From positions 2,232,233 through 2,253,098 of the forward strand of contig BLXT01000641.1 in the NCBI GenBank assembly GCA_019648995.1: a DNA stretch of 20,866 nucleotides, in the 5' to 3' direction. Positions within the stretch are counted from its first letter, which is position 1. Each line of letters starts with the position of its first letter. Positions 10,781 to 20,756 of this stretch are shown here, piece by piece. Position numbers and translations under genes: made by a program. This DNA is from Plakobranchus ocellatus. Lineage: Eukaryota > Mollusca > Gastropoda > Plakobranchidae. A model generated the notes under the pieces. The model saw nothing but the letters and a program-made list of their open reading frames with translations, was not told where the DNA came from and searched no databases.

Positions 10781-13700
10781 GTATGTTTTTTTCCGTTCTC
10801 ACAAGGTTTTTGTGGAATTTCGTCTAAACCAATTCCTACTTTTCAGGACCAAAAAAGATGTAGATCTAGATCTAGATCTAGGTTAGACCTAGAATCTAGA
10901 ATCTAGATTTAATCTAGATCTAGATCTAGGGCGCTTTTCGAATAGTAAGTTTAATAAGGCAAGACTGTAAGAAATTGTTCAAAGATTTAGATCTAGATCG
11001 ATATATTTACATGCATTTAGTTAGAGGTCGAGCTAGACCTGAAATTAGAGGGATAATCCAGGGACAAGCCTAAACTGAGCCAGAATGTCGGCCCAAACAG
11101 ATTTAACGATGACTTTGCTACAAGATTTTGAGCAAGAGAAGCTTTTCATATAATTAAAATTACATTTAATGATAGTGAGAGCAATGATGTGTTATGTTTG
11201 GATTTAGATGGTTCTGATAATGATCTCAAGTATAAGCCACCCATTAATAAAAAGCATCCATTAAACCTAGATTCTAGATCTACACCTTGAATTTTTTTCA
11301 CCATTTCTGTTACACTTTTCAATGCAGGAAATAAAGTCTCAGTTGCAATAAATGTTTTCATAAATAGATGTCAAGTCTATTTATCTGATAGCATGCAAAT
11401 TTTTGTGGAAATTGTGTGGAAATCTTAATTAAAAAATTTTTTTTTTCTTTTTCTGAACCCTAGTTTTGGCAAGGCCGGAATAGCACAGACTGAATTACTA
11501 AGGGCTCAGTAATTAAATTAAAATAAATCTTTTTACACTTTTACACCAGTTGTACTCTTGGCTAATGTTAGCCTGACTTTTTGACATAGTTGTTATCTTT
11601 GATCCAACAATTTAATACAATGTAAATATCTAAGTGATCTTAGAAAAATTGGTCTCATTTTCATGTCATTTGTGAAATGACAAATTGGTTAGCGGTCTAG
11701 CTTTCATAGCTTAACTTTTTGTGTCTGAATCTTTGAAACATGAAAGTCTTGCTGAATTATTCAATTTAGAATTAAATAGATTAGTTCCAGATAAATCCAG
11801 CTCCACTTCAACTGCATTGCACTGGCACTCAACCAATTTATCTATAGATCTAGACTAAAATTAGTCTAGACCCATGAGGGTTTGCCCAAAGTGAGTCATT
11901 ATCATTATTATGTTCAAAATATTTTATGCTAGCCATAATAGGCCTATATCATTTGAAAAAATTTTGAATCAGTACATAAATATTCAATGTAATGGCATAA
12001 AAAGTAGGCCTAATTAATGCTTTATGTTTAAAAATTAGTTTGGATGCATCCTTAAACATGTAAATTAACCAAATCACTTTCCATCAAAACTATGTCGATA
12101 AGATCACTAAAAATGATCGTCCATATACACTTTAAGCTCATTCACCACAAAGGATAAGACACAGACCATTTTTAAAAAAATGTACTTACTTTTAATATCC
12201 GATTTTACATGAATTATACCTCACTGGTTCTCAATTGCCTTTTCCGTTTAATAAGTGGCAACTTTTTTTTATTTTATTTAAATGCAGTAAAAAAAGTGAC
12301 ATAAATGGTCATTAACTTCCCTTTAATAAAAAATGAAAAATTGAAACAATCGCCAGACCCTGAAATCATCTTTTCATGATGTTTGCACATTTATGAGCTA
12401 TGGCTAAGTGCATCCCAAAATTATTTCACTTTTTTTTCCCACTATGTTTTGAATGATGCACGATGGATAAAAGCAAATGAGTAGCTGTTAGGCAGACTTC
12501 GTGTAGAGTTAGATACGAAGTTAGCAGCAGATCCATGGAAGAAAAGTAGGTGTGTGTGTTTTTTACTGGTGAATGAACTCATACTGATGGGGTCAACATT
12601 TTTTCAATGATTTTTCTCATTATAGTTCTGTTAAAAAATGTTTGGTTTAAAAATTTACAAAGATGTTTTCGGCACAAAGAAACAAAACAAAGCATTACTT
12701 ATTAACTATTACGCTAAAAAATATGGCAATAAAAAACCTTTCAAACGTAACAATGCTGAAAACCAACTTTTGGCAATCCTTTTGATAAAGCTAGATAACT
12801 ATTGGGTTTTGTTCTCAGCTTCTTTATTGTACTTCGAACACTAAAAGAAGCCTCTACCTGAGGACAACATGAAAAGACAACAATGATTTGGAAAACAGAC
12901 ACATAACATAGACAATACAAATATGTGGAAAAATGAATGATGATTCTCTAAAAGCAATATATCATTTTATGCTGGCTTTCCAAATTGTGTTAAATAATTT
13001 CAAAGCTTTATCATTTTAGAACATTTGGATTCAAAATCAGATTTTTTGAAGATCAGTAGTTATGACATTCTAGATCTAGTGATTCCTCTACTAATTCTAG
13101 TTTAAGAAGTGATAATCAAAAACTAAGGCTTGAAAGATTAAGATCTATATCTCTATTTTGTTTCATGATCTATTCTGGATAATATGATAATGTTGACTAA
13201 ATTTTGAACCATCAGATCTCGCAATCAAGACTGCCAAAATTTTAATTTCTGGCAAAAGAAGACTCTAAAATTCTTGCTTTTTGTAAAAAGACTATTTTTT
13301 TTTACCAGAGAATGAATATTACCACGCTTGAGCACTGAGCTTCTCTCTCTTAACAAGTTCACTTTACCTATCTCTCTGGCTGTCTCTCCCCTCTCTCACT
13401 CTTCGAAACTGATCTTTCTTCCAGTTTTGTTAAGTGGCATTTTTGCTCTTTCAATTGACCCGCAAATGTCCAGGCTAGCTATTAGCAGAGTTTGGCTTCC
13501 ACTTACATCACAAATGACACAAGGAACAAAGAATACCACCAGCTTTTTCTGGGTCAAATAAAGGAATGTCTTGTTTTCTCTTAAATTGTTTAGAATTGAA
13601 ACTCCTGTCTATAAAACAATTATAAAATTATTATAATGAAATGAATTGTATTTGAATCCAATTAAACTACACTGTAGTTCATAGTAAATTGATGTGAATG

Positions 13701-16700
13701 AACATTTTTGAAGAAATTGACTATTATTAGAAATTCATGGATAGCTCCTTCATTTCACAAAGAGATGATTGATGGTGATTTAAAAAGGCAGATTATTGTT
13801 TACTTTTTAACAATTAAACAATACTAGCCTTTTAGATACAATTCTGAAAAAGCTTTTTGATAACTTTCAAGGCCTTAGACTCGTTTTAGGCAGATCTGAA
13901 ATCTTTTCTCCACATACTGGAGTATATATTATATATGTGACCCATCTATACAAAATACATACACTGTAGTTTGTTTGCAATCGCCTTATAAAGGTCTAAA
14001 ATCAAAATAAAAGTCAATGGCTGGAAATGTAAAAAAAATTTCTTGTCAGATATCAAATGAATGATGTGCCCTGACACTTTTTAATATAATATATCTTCAA
14101 TTGTATAATATATCTTCAATGTTTTTCATGATAATCTGCCAACTTGGATTCTCGACAAATAACTCATTTGGTATCAATGGGTCACATGTTTTTGTTACGA
14201 TTTTCACATGTTGTATATATGTACATACATGCATATGCTTTGAAATCAATTGCTGTCTTTGATTGAAAGCTATGAACAGAAATATTTTAAGGATTGCTTA
14301 AGCCACATTTAACAAACTGGACTCACTGGTATCACTGCACAACTGTTTAGTTTAGGTTTGCTCTTTACTGTCTTTTATAGTAAAAAAAAAAAAATTCTGT
14401 GCTTTTTTAAGCTGTTTCAATCCAGTTTGGTTAGCTTGTTATTCTTGCAATCAGATTTAGTAAGTGCTATGATTACATTGTTTTTTAGTGCCCTCTGCTC
14501 CAAAGGGCTGTGAGGCAGGCACTTCCCACTTGGCAGACCAGGAAGGATTAATTAATATTCATCACCTTCATTGCAGAGTTGTGGGCAAAGTCTCCAGCTA
14601 TAGTGACCATGTTAACTATGTTATGTTATGGCTATTCTGTTTGTTGAGGTTAGCGATAAGAATTGAAGCAGAGCCAATAGATGCAGATATATGTGCACGC
14701 AGAATCCAAAATTATTAGTCTCATCAGTTTGAAGGAGATTATTAAAAAAGAAAAAAATAACACCAATAATAATAATGATAATAAATAATATTATAATCAA
14801 AAATAAAATTAAGTGCATGATAATTATTTCAAGAAGAGAAAATCCATGTAATAAAAACCATATGAATTTGTTAATTTTGCCATTTATGTTGTCTTGTTTA
14901 TTCACTTCCTTTTTATTTATTTTTTTTCTATTCTTACCGTTTGTCAACAGTATTTTTAAAGGATTGTTTATTCTACTTCTTTTGTCTCTCTGCAGGCTAC
15001 CTAGACCAGAGTACAAATGACCCAAATATCAGCGTTGGCACAAAACTAGAGCTACCTTTCTGGTTGGCCAAATACCTGAATCGTGATGCAAGGGGCATTG
15101 TTGCTGTGGAGACCCCCAAGAACTACCGCGAGGGCTATCGCCAGATCCTAGCCGCAGACCCATCTGTTGTAGATCTGCACCGACTGGGGCCTCATTTCTA
15201 CCTGTTTGGAGGAAAGCTGGCCATCCTAAACCTGCCAGACAACCAGGATGTCCTGAACACTTTATTGCAGGTTTGTCCTGGCTACCAGAATCTGCTGTTA
15301 TTAAAAAATTATAAAGGGAATCACCAGAAAACCACTAAATGATTAAATGGAATGCCCAAATTGTTGTAACTTGTTAATATTACTGTGGCTGAAGTAAATT
15401 GATCCCTACTGTGGCTTGAAAAAAAAAATTTAATTTTAGAAATGCTTGACTGTATATGAAAATAATGTAGCCCATCATCTGGTAGCAGTAGAGATGTGGA
15501 TTATCAGAAGAATGAAGAGGATATCACGGACAGAGACAAGTCCAATTAACTGAAAGAAGCTTAACTTGAGCAATTATTAGTTAAAATCATAAGATGGAAG
15601 CAATTACCATTCTAGGACACATTTGAAGACACAGTGCTTTAGAACATTTAACAACCACTGGAATGATGGATAATTGCAGTAGAGATGGACAAAGAATTAT
15701 TTTTTATTGAAACTCTTAACTCATGGGCAATAAGTAAATGTAGTATATAAACTGCGTCATAAATTAACTGAAAACGGATTTGAGTTGAAGACCATGACCA
15801 TCAATGTCTGTTCCAGGCAGTGCATCTGAGGACAAAGTCCATTATTTCTAAGATCATAAGGGAAAGAAGAAAAAGGAGCTGGCTAGACCATCATGCAGAC
15901 ATGCCTTATGTTGGAAATTCCAGATTCGTTACGGAATTCTACCTGAGAATGACCTGCATTCTATAAATCTGCATTTTATCACGAACTCTGGAAGTTTGCC
16001 TATTTGTGATTGGCTGTACCCTCCATAATAAACCTAGTCTAGATTTAGTGGTGCTTCTCTGCATAAGTAATGCAAGAATCTTTGGGGACATACAACAAAA
16101 TGAGAAAAAAATTTAATGGCCCTAACACTGCAACAAACTTTTCAGACAAACTTATTACATGTGTGGTGCTCTTAACTAGAGTTTTTCTTTTTCATTAAAA
16201 AAAAAAAACAAACAACCCACTGCCAGTCACCGAGCATGCATCTTGCAGACTGAAAAGGGGTTGGGGTGGATGGGGCAAACCTATTGGTGCAGTGCATAGC
16301 TGATGTTCAATCATTTCTAGGCCTAGCTATCACTCACTATTGATGTGTTGATGTTGGGTTGTTCTGTGACGTCACTCACCTGGAATAGAGTTTTTTTTTT
16401 TAACAGACATGTCTTTGCAAAGAAAGCAAATACAAAAATTCTGATGGTAAATTTGAAATCAGCAACCATTAATTAAAGGACACTTCGCTGCAGAATTAAT
16501 CCATCAACTTTAAGTCAGTCGTTTAATTGAACTTAAAATTTAGACTTTGAAGGTAACTATACTCATAATGTCTTAAAAGTCTACAGGAGTTGGCCTACCC
16601 TAGTATACCGATATAGACCCAGCATTGAACTTCAAGGCTCTGCATGAAACTAGGCTCGAACCATTGCCAGTCCTGTGATCATTATGAACTTCAACCAGGG

Positions 16701-18065
16701 CTGGGTAGCTTTGATGAGTCTACATCTCTTTAACATGACCAAAGGATTTTCAATTCACAACAGATGGAAACATTGTATTCAGAAAGAATGCATTGAGACA
16801 TTCAGCATTTTTGGGATATAATATAAGATTGACATTTTATTTTCGAACTGAGAAAAGCTAGTAAAGTTGATTTCTAATGGCAACATAGAAATCAGTGGCC
16901 CAAAATTAAACAAATCATTGCAAAACAAGTTAACCAAAATTTTAAGGACATTTTTTCATACCTTGTTAATCCAGGGCCGATTGCTCAACATTACGGTAAA
17001 ATGATTGGAATGTGTGTGTGGAGACTATATATAAGGCGCCTTAGACGAGTTAATGTTTGTGCCAATATAGACTGGAACTGATATCTTCTAAACTCTTCCC
17101 TGTCCTAAAGGTACACCTCTATGATTTAAGGCACTTTTTTTAAAATCGGAACTAAGTTAAATTGAGTGCTCTAATTCCCATTATATTCAAGTTTATTCCG
17201 CATTTTACCCTTGATGTTCCTTAAAAGTTTTTTCAAGGGTAAGCATATCTGCATTGTGGTATGCAATGAATGAAGTGAAAAACCGGAATTTGTAAGGCTA
17301 ATATCTGTGTGAGCTCTTTGTTATAGAAGAGCTATAGTGAAAGTTAAAAATCACTTTAGTGCTTAAAAAAAATATATATATATAGATGGGATATTAAAGA
17401 AGAGAATACTTATATAATAACACTTTTTAACAGTATGGTTGGACATTCTATCTTTTCATGTGAAAACTTGCAGGCCAGGAGTGAATATTATATCATAGGC
17501 TATGAAACTTGTGTTTAATTTTTTTTGTGTATGGAAATACAACAGGAAAGTGAGCAAAAGATTTCTATGTTTTTGCACAACTCAGCCAGGTTGTTTTTTC
17601 TAATATAGAATTACAAGCAATCTTTGAAAAACAGAAACCATAGAAAACAATAATCATTTTTTTGACAAAAAGACATTGTGCTGTGTAATTTTTTGGAATC
17701 AAAGCAAGTACAATCTGTCATAAATTATCAAATTTCTAGAGATATTTTGTAAGAAAAATGTTCAGGCAAATTGATCGTTTCAGCATTGCTAATTAGTTTC
17801 CTCATTATCTCCATGTGTTTAGACTTTCCAGGGCCGTTTTCGACGCATCATGGATGGTGCCCAGAATGCTCTACACTCAGACCTAACGAGCCAGACTGAT
17901 ATGTTGGATGAGAGTGAGCTCAACCTTTTTGCCGCGGGTCAGCGTGGTCTTGTTGGTTTCCAACAGTGGGAAAGCCGGGAATCTGAAAAGTTGAGCACAT
18001 CCACTATGGTTGTAAATCAGAGAAAGCGAAAGTGGGTCAGCAGCAATGGAGATGCTGGTGATTGA
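10666..18065 (+). CDS. GINS3: GINS complex subunit 3 (PSF3), complete three-exon gene
   Basis: CDS is join(10666-10780, 14996-15270, 17823-18065), 633 bases, 210 residues plus stop; human GINS3, from memory, is about 216. PSF3 is a nuclear subunit of the GINS heterotetramer (SLD5, PSF1, PSF2, PSF3), which joins CDC45 and MCM2-7 as the CMG helicase in replication initiation and fork progression. Recognisable family blocks run in order: LDDILASQEK (residues 26-35), GTKLELPFWLA (about 53-63), DPSVVDLHRLGPHFY (93-107), TFQGRFRRIMD (131-141), GLVGFQQWE (about 172-180) and a basic QRKRKW tail near 200. PSF3 has the PSF2/PSF3 domain order, a small beta-rich B domain first and a helical A domain after it. 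Here exons 1 and early 2 carry the B domain and late exon 2 plus exon 3 the A domain. I see no frameshift or internal stop. No neighbouring gene is visible on either side. The assignment rests on remembered family sequence, not a search. Confidence 0.96.
10860..10930. repeat. TAGATC/TCTAGA simple-repeat cluster
   Basis: Lies about 80 bases into intron 1. It is a run of TAGATC units (TCTAGATCTAGATCTAG) interrupted by ACCTAGAATCTAGAATC. The motif is its own near reverse complement, so the block can fold on itself. Single copies recur through intron 1 near 10988, 11270, 11845 and 13072, and again near 20188. Confidence 0.9.
11085..11290 (+). pseudogene. Broken acidic coding remnant in intron 1, family unknown
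   Basis: A stretch that reads like decayed protein-coding DNA. It opens with ATG at 11085 and MSAQTDLTMTLLQDFEQEK; further on, in another frame, it reads SESNDVLCLDLDGSDNDLKY followed by KPPINKKHPLN. The acidic Ser/Asp/Asn-rich segment followed by a basic Lys/Pro stretch resembles the N-terminal regions of some transposon-encoded proteins, but I cannot assign a family. It is broken at least once and no downstream domain is visible. It does not fit between GINS3 exons 1 and 2 and has no counterpart in PSF3. It could also be chance; the compositional change is the main argument. Confidence 0.35.
11849..11870. repeat. Perfect 22-bp near-palindrome in intron 1
   Basis: TCTAGACTAA is followed by AA and its exact reverse complement TTAGTCTAGA, giving a 10-bp stem with a two-base centre. 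It belongs to the same TCTAGA motif family as the cluster at 10860-10930. No function is evident. Confidence 0.7.
13935..14187. mobile_element. 253-bp MITE in GINS3 intron 1
   Basis: The left end ATGTGACCCATCTATAC and the reverse complement of the right end, ATGTGACCCATTGATAC, match at 15 of 17 bases, and similarity continues weakly into the next AAAT. The interior is AT-rich with no coding capacity and includes a small tandem duplication of ATAATATATCTTCAAT near 14087-14120. Size, terminal inverted repeats and an intronic position fit a non-autonomous DNA transposon. I could not define a clean target-site duplication, so the exact ends and superfamily stay open. Confidence 0.7.
14996..15270 (+). 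CDS. GINS3: GINS3 coding exon 2
   Basis: Acceptor TCTCTGCAG ends at 14995 after a pyrimidine run, and donor GTTTGT begins at 15271. The first two bases complete the split glycine codon from exon 1. Then follow 91 codons (residues 40-130) with KLELPFWLA, YREGYRQIL and DPSVVDLHRLGPHFY. The exon is markedly more GC-rich than the surrounding intron. It ends in phase 0 after LLQ. Confidence 0.95.
15271..17822 (+). other. GINS3 intron 2 (2552 bp)
   Basis: Begins GTTTGT and ends TGTGTTTAG, in phase 0. It is AT-rich with no long open frame. Apart from the CRE palindrome, a G-rich patch at about 16256-16277 and a short TA run near 17373-17382, I see nothing in it. Confidence 0.93.
16366..16375. promoter_or_regulatory. 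Perfect CRE palindrome in intron 2
   Basis: GTGACGTCAC contains the full consensus CREB/ATF site TGACGTCA (16367-16374) inside a 10-bp palindrome. The two upstream copies near the promoter carry the related TGACGTAA. A single intronic match may be chance; occupancy is not shown by sequence. Confidence 0.3.
17823..18065 (+). CDS. GINS3: GINS3 coding exon 3 (terminal)
   Basis: Acceptor TGTGTTTAG ends at 17822. Eighty codons (residues 131-210) precede TGA at 18063-18065. The exon starts TFQGRFRRIMDGAQNAL, which matches the strongly conserved helical-domain segment of animal PSF3, so I start it nine codons before the first internal ATG at 17850. The C-terminus keeps a basic patch (RKRKW) and a short acidic end, as in vertebrate homologues. 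Confidence 0.95.
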   Translation, partial: TFQGRFRRIMDGAQNALHSDLTSQTDMLDESELNLFAAGQRGLVGFQQWESRESEKLSTSTMVVNQRKRKWVSSNGDAGD

Positions 18066-18295
18066 TTCTTCATTCTTCTTATTCATGCGCTCATCATCGC
18101 TTTAATCATCCATCTTTTAATTTCAAGGCTTTGTCAAACATATGCTTTGGCATTAGACAGAAAATTTTTGTGACCAGTCCATTGCTGCTAAAATTATGTT
18201 TAAGTCAGTTTCTTCACCTCTAATGTGGCATGCTCCTAGGGGGTAGTTTGCTTTCACTTGAACTTAGTTATTTTTTGTAATTGTATTATTCATAT

Positions 18296-18301
18296 AATAA
18301 A
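18296..18301 (+). terminator. Polyadenylation signal of GINS3
   Basis: A canonical AATAAA lies 231 bases after the GINS3 stop, in an AT-rich stretch. If used, cleavage would fall roughly at 18315-18330, giving a 3' UTR of about 250-265 bases. I did not see an earlier canonical hexamer between the stop and this point. Confidence 0.6.
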
Positions 18302-18476
18302 GCTCATTTCCCTGTGGGAAGAATGCAATATTTATTGTCACAGCTTATTTAAATGGAGGCCATTGAATGTGATGCAGTCTCACAATTTGTATCAGAGGTC
18401 TCATTCTTCATCAACCTTCTTTGACAGAGACCAGATTTCATTTGGCTACATCCCAATTCATTTTTTGGCCTTTGTT

Positions 18477-19204
18477 ACTTAAGGGCTTGTTCGTTCAAAT
18501 ACTCATCTTAGAGCGATTTTTTGGTCCTCAACCATTTTTCTATGGTAAAAAGATGTAATTTATAATGAAAGCAATTATTTCAGATTATAATTTGAGCTTT
18601 AGAATAACAAATACTATGTTTTTCTTCTTTACTCAAAAATCTTTATTGTCCGTTCTCTCAAAACTGACTTTTTTGCATTAAAATCCATAAAATTTTTTTG
18701 TTTTCTATCCAAATGACCTGAAATTTTCACACAGCCTATAATTACAACTATAAAACAAACATATAGAGTAATTTAGCTGTAGCATTTTTCATTTTGGAGA
18801 TATCATTGATCAAAAGTGGAAAATTGTGAGAAATTTGAAAGATGTCACTTTGCTAAATTTTGTTCATCCACTATGAGAAGAAAAATTTATGAATCAAGAA
18901 ACCCTTCTATAGGAATGTTTATGTGGCTTCTTAGATGCTTCATGCCAAATTTCAGGCAAATTGGTTAAAAAATAAAAAAAGTTTTAGAAAAAAAACTGTT
19001 TACATTAAAAAAAATCCAAGATGGCCATCATACATATTATGTAATTTATCAAAGAAAATTTTGTTCACCGTCCATTGTCTAATTTGACCCAAACACATAC
19101 ACCAATGAAGCCAAAACATAAAAAATGAAAGAAATAAAAATTTTCACCTTGTTTGATCGCACATGCCATTAAATTATATAATACATCTCTACTCTCCCTT
19201 AAGT
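18477..19204. mobile_element. Possible 728-bp inverted-repeat element
   Basis: The sequence is bounded by ACTTAAGGG on the left and CCCTTAAGT on the right, an exact 9-bp inverted match. The interior is AT-rich and includes GACCTGAAATTTTCACACAG and CAAGATGGCCATCAT, with no open frame. The terminal match is short, contains the self-complementary CTTAAG, and has no clear target duplication, so this is tentative. It starts about 175 bases past the GINS3 poly(A) signal. Confidence 0.35.
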
Positions 19205-19499
19205 TTTATTCTTATAAATAGCAATGTTCTGATTGAATTTTGTCTTCTCTCATATTTACCTCGTAAAAGCATTTGTTTTGAATTTTATTAACTTATTGAC
19301 TGTTTTGAAAAACAGGCCTGTAACTATTTTGTTCTTACAAAATTTGTGGTGAAAAAAATTGTCACCCTAAAGATTTAATCTCATAAGAAGCTCTAACTTG
19401 TATTAAAAATGCTGATGTTGATGGAAATGCACAAATCTCCGATAAATGCAAGGAAGCTTCTTGATAATGAAATATATGTGTGTATATATATTATATATA
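19205..19499. other. Spacer between two mobile elements
   Basis: AT-rich sequence with no coding signal. The last 30 bases are a TA-rich tract, a natural target for the TA-specific pogo-like element that begins at 19500. Confidence 0.5.
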
Positions 19500-19914
19500 C
19501 AGTGGAACTTGGCTACAACGGGACCCATATGGGCGTGGTGCACAGTCCCGTTATAAGCAAGGCCCGTTGTAAAAATAAAAGGAAGATAATCCTTGAAAAC
19601 GGCACCTTAATAAAATTACCCCCATTTAATAAGCAGCTAGTATTAAATGTGACCCTTGCTTACATCGTATTATATTTTTCATTGCATTGTGTCTGTGTGT
19701 GTGTGAATTGTTTTGTCTGTCTGTATTTATTGGTTCATGGTTTTTTTTTCTTGTGCGTATGTCTTTTGTGTGGTGTTTTTCTTCCCTGTTTACATTTTCT
19801 TTTTTTTATTTTAGTTTGTTTTTAGTAGGATTAGTAGGCTACATTATGTATTTAAGTGGGTCCAGAATATGGTGTTTCACAATGCTTGGTCAAACCAAGT
19901 ATGCAAACAGCGAT

Positions 19915-20118
19915 CTAATTCCTGGGGCCTGTTGTTTTCAGTCGCTTCCGATCAGGTTGAAAGTTGCCTTTCGTGAGGGCTGACATGATAGCACCCTTGT
20001 CTTTCAAGAATGTTTAAAGTGTTCCTGACGAAATCTCATAATCTCGACAGATCTGGGCTTTTGACTTTACTTTCTTGTCCACCTCCTCAATGATTTTGGC
20101 CTTTACAAAGAAAAACAT
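19915..20118 (-). pseudogene. Transposase N-terminal HTH (CENP-B/pogo type), fragment
   Basis: The minus strand reads AKIIEEVDKKVKSKAQICRD, then YEISSGTL, an in-frame stop, TFLKDKGAIMSALTKGNFQP, DRKRLKTTGPRN and a final stop at 19915-19917. KIIEEV.K..KSKA.ICR.Y.IS.GTL.TFLK is the psq/CENPB-N helix-turn-helix of pogo-family transposases, followed by the usual basic KRKR-like segment. The reading before KAKIIEE is unclear, with a probable frameshift, so no start can be set. One internal stop and loss of everything after the first HTH make it non-functional. It could be named a CENP-B-like remnant, but the flanking inverted repeats favour a transposon. Confidence 0.75.
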
Positions 20119-20756
20119 TTCCTTATTCTTGATTCCATGCTGGATAAACACATGCTAAGACCGCAATCAAACGTAGGCTTAGATATTTAGATCTAAAGAT
20201 CTATTCGTTAATGCGACCTGCGAGCGTCAGAGCGAGACTGAGAGATAAGAGGCAATTTTGCAAAACACTGGACCTAGATCGATGCTTTCTTTGTTCATTG
20301 AGTCAGTGAGTAAGAACAACAACGGTGTAAATGTAAGCCTATTTGAAATCTATTTAGGCATTGAACAAAATAGACGCATTACGAGGGCTTGAAAAGTTGA
20401 ATACGCCCAGTCTTTTCCTCATCAGCCCCACCCTCAGTCTCTTACACTACCAATCACACACTCTGACAGTCACAGTCACACACGCCCCTTGCTAGCCTAT
20501 GGCTGACGGACCATTCACCCTTCAGTCCCATGCCTTTTGAGCCAATCCAAGTCGCCAGCGTTGCATCATTCTCTTTCACCCCCCGATGCGCAAGGCGTCA
20601 TTGGCTAATATTTTGAATGAAAGTACCGAAACAGACCATGGCTTTATCTCCTTTGTATCAATACCGATGTTATTGTTAATTTAGATTCATCGCGGACCTA
20701 TAGTCCGTTTCACGAACCTATTTGTAGGCCTAGGCTTAGGCCTTTGTACTAAGCTG
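20119..20756 (-). other. 5' side of the pogo-like element, probable old promoter region
   Basis: Sequence between the HTH fragment and the right inverted repeat. It is GC-richer than its surroundings, especially 20400-20620, and carries an ATTGGCT (minus-strand AGCCAAT, CCAAT-box type) at 20600-20606 and the opposite orientation near 20541. A transposase gene read leftward would have its promoter here. I see no coding signal in it. The promoter role is inference. Confidence 0.3.

Larger units (their letters stand above)
10781..14995 (+). other. GINS3 intron 1 (4215 bp)
   Basis: Begins GTATGT and ends CTCTGCAG; it interrupts a glycine codon after its first base. It contains the TAGATC cluster, the acidic coding remnant and the 253-bp MITE described separately. 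A GC-richer patch at 14488-14600, following TTTTTTAG, resembles an exon start but has no matching donor or frame, so I leave it as intron. The reading at 13328-13561 is also unassigned. Confidence 0.93.

Noticed and set aside
10349-10827. Two overlapping plus-strand frames around GINS3 exon 1
   Set aside because: The first is the copy B shadow of the same noncoding block. The second merely includes exon 1 in its frame and reads into intron 1.
14488-14718. Exon-like GC patch before exon 2
   Set aside because: It has an acceptor-like TTTTTTAG but no fitting donor, and inserting it would break the phase 1 join between exons 1 and 2.
14621-15025. Minus-strand hydrophobic open frame of 134 codons
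   Set aside because: It is antisense to the end of intron 1 and start of exon 2 and arises from ATT-rich sequence. The plus-strand exon 2 reading is clearly conserved.
15271-15342. Extension of the exon 2 reading past the donor
   Set aside because: Residues after LLQ do not resemble PSF3, while exon 3 supplies the conserved TFQGRFRRIMD continuation.
17883-18086. Minus-strand open frame opposite exon 3
   Set aside because: Shadow of the conserved GINS3 reading on the other strand.
19409-19983. Plus-strand cysteine/phenylalanine-rich open frames
   Set aside because: They cross the left end of the pogo-like element and a GT/T-rich tract. The coding signal in the element is on the minus strand.
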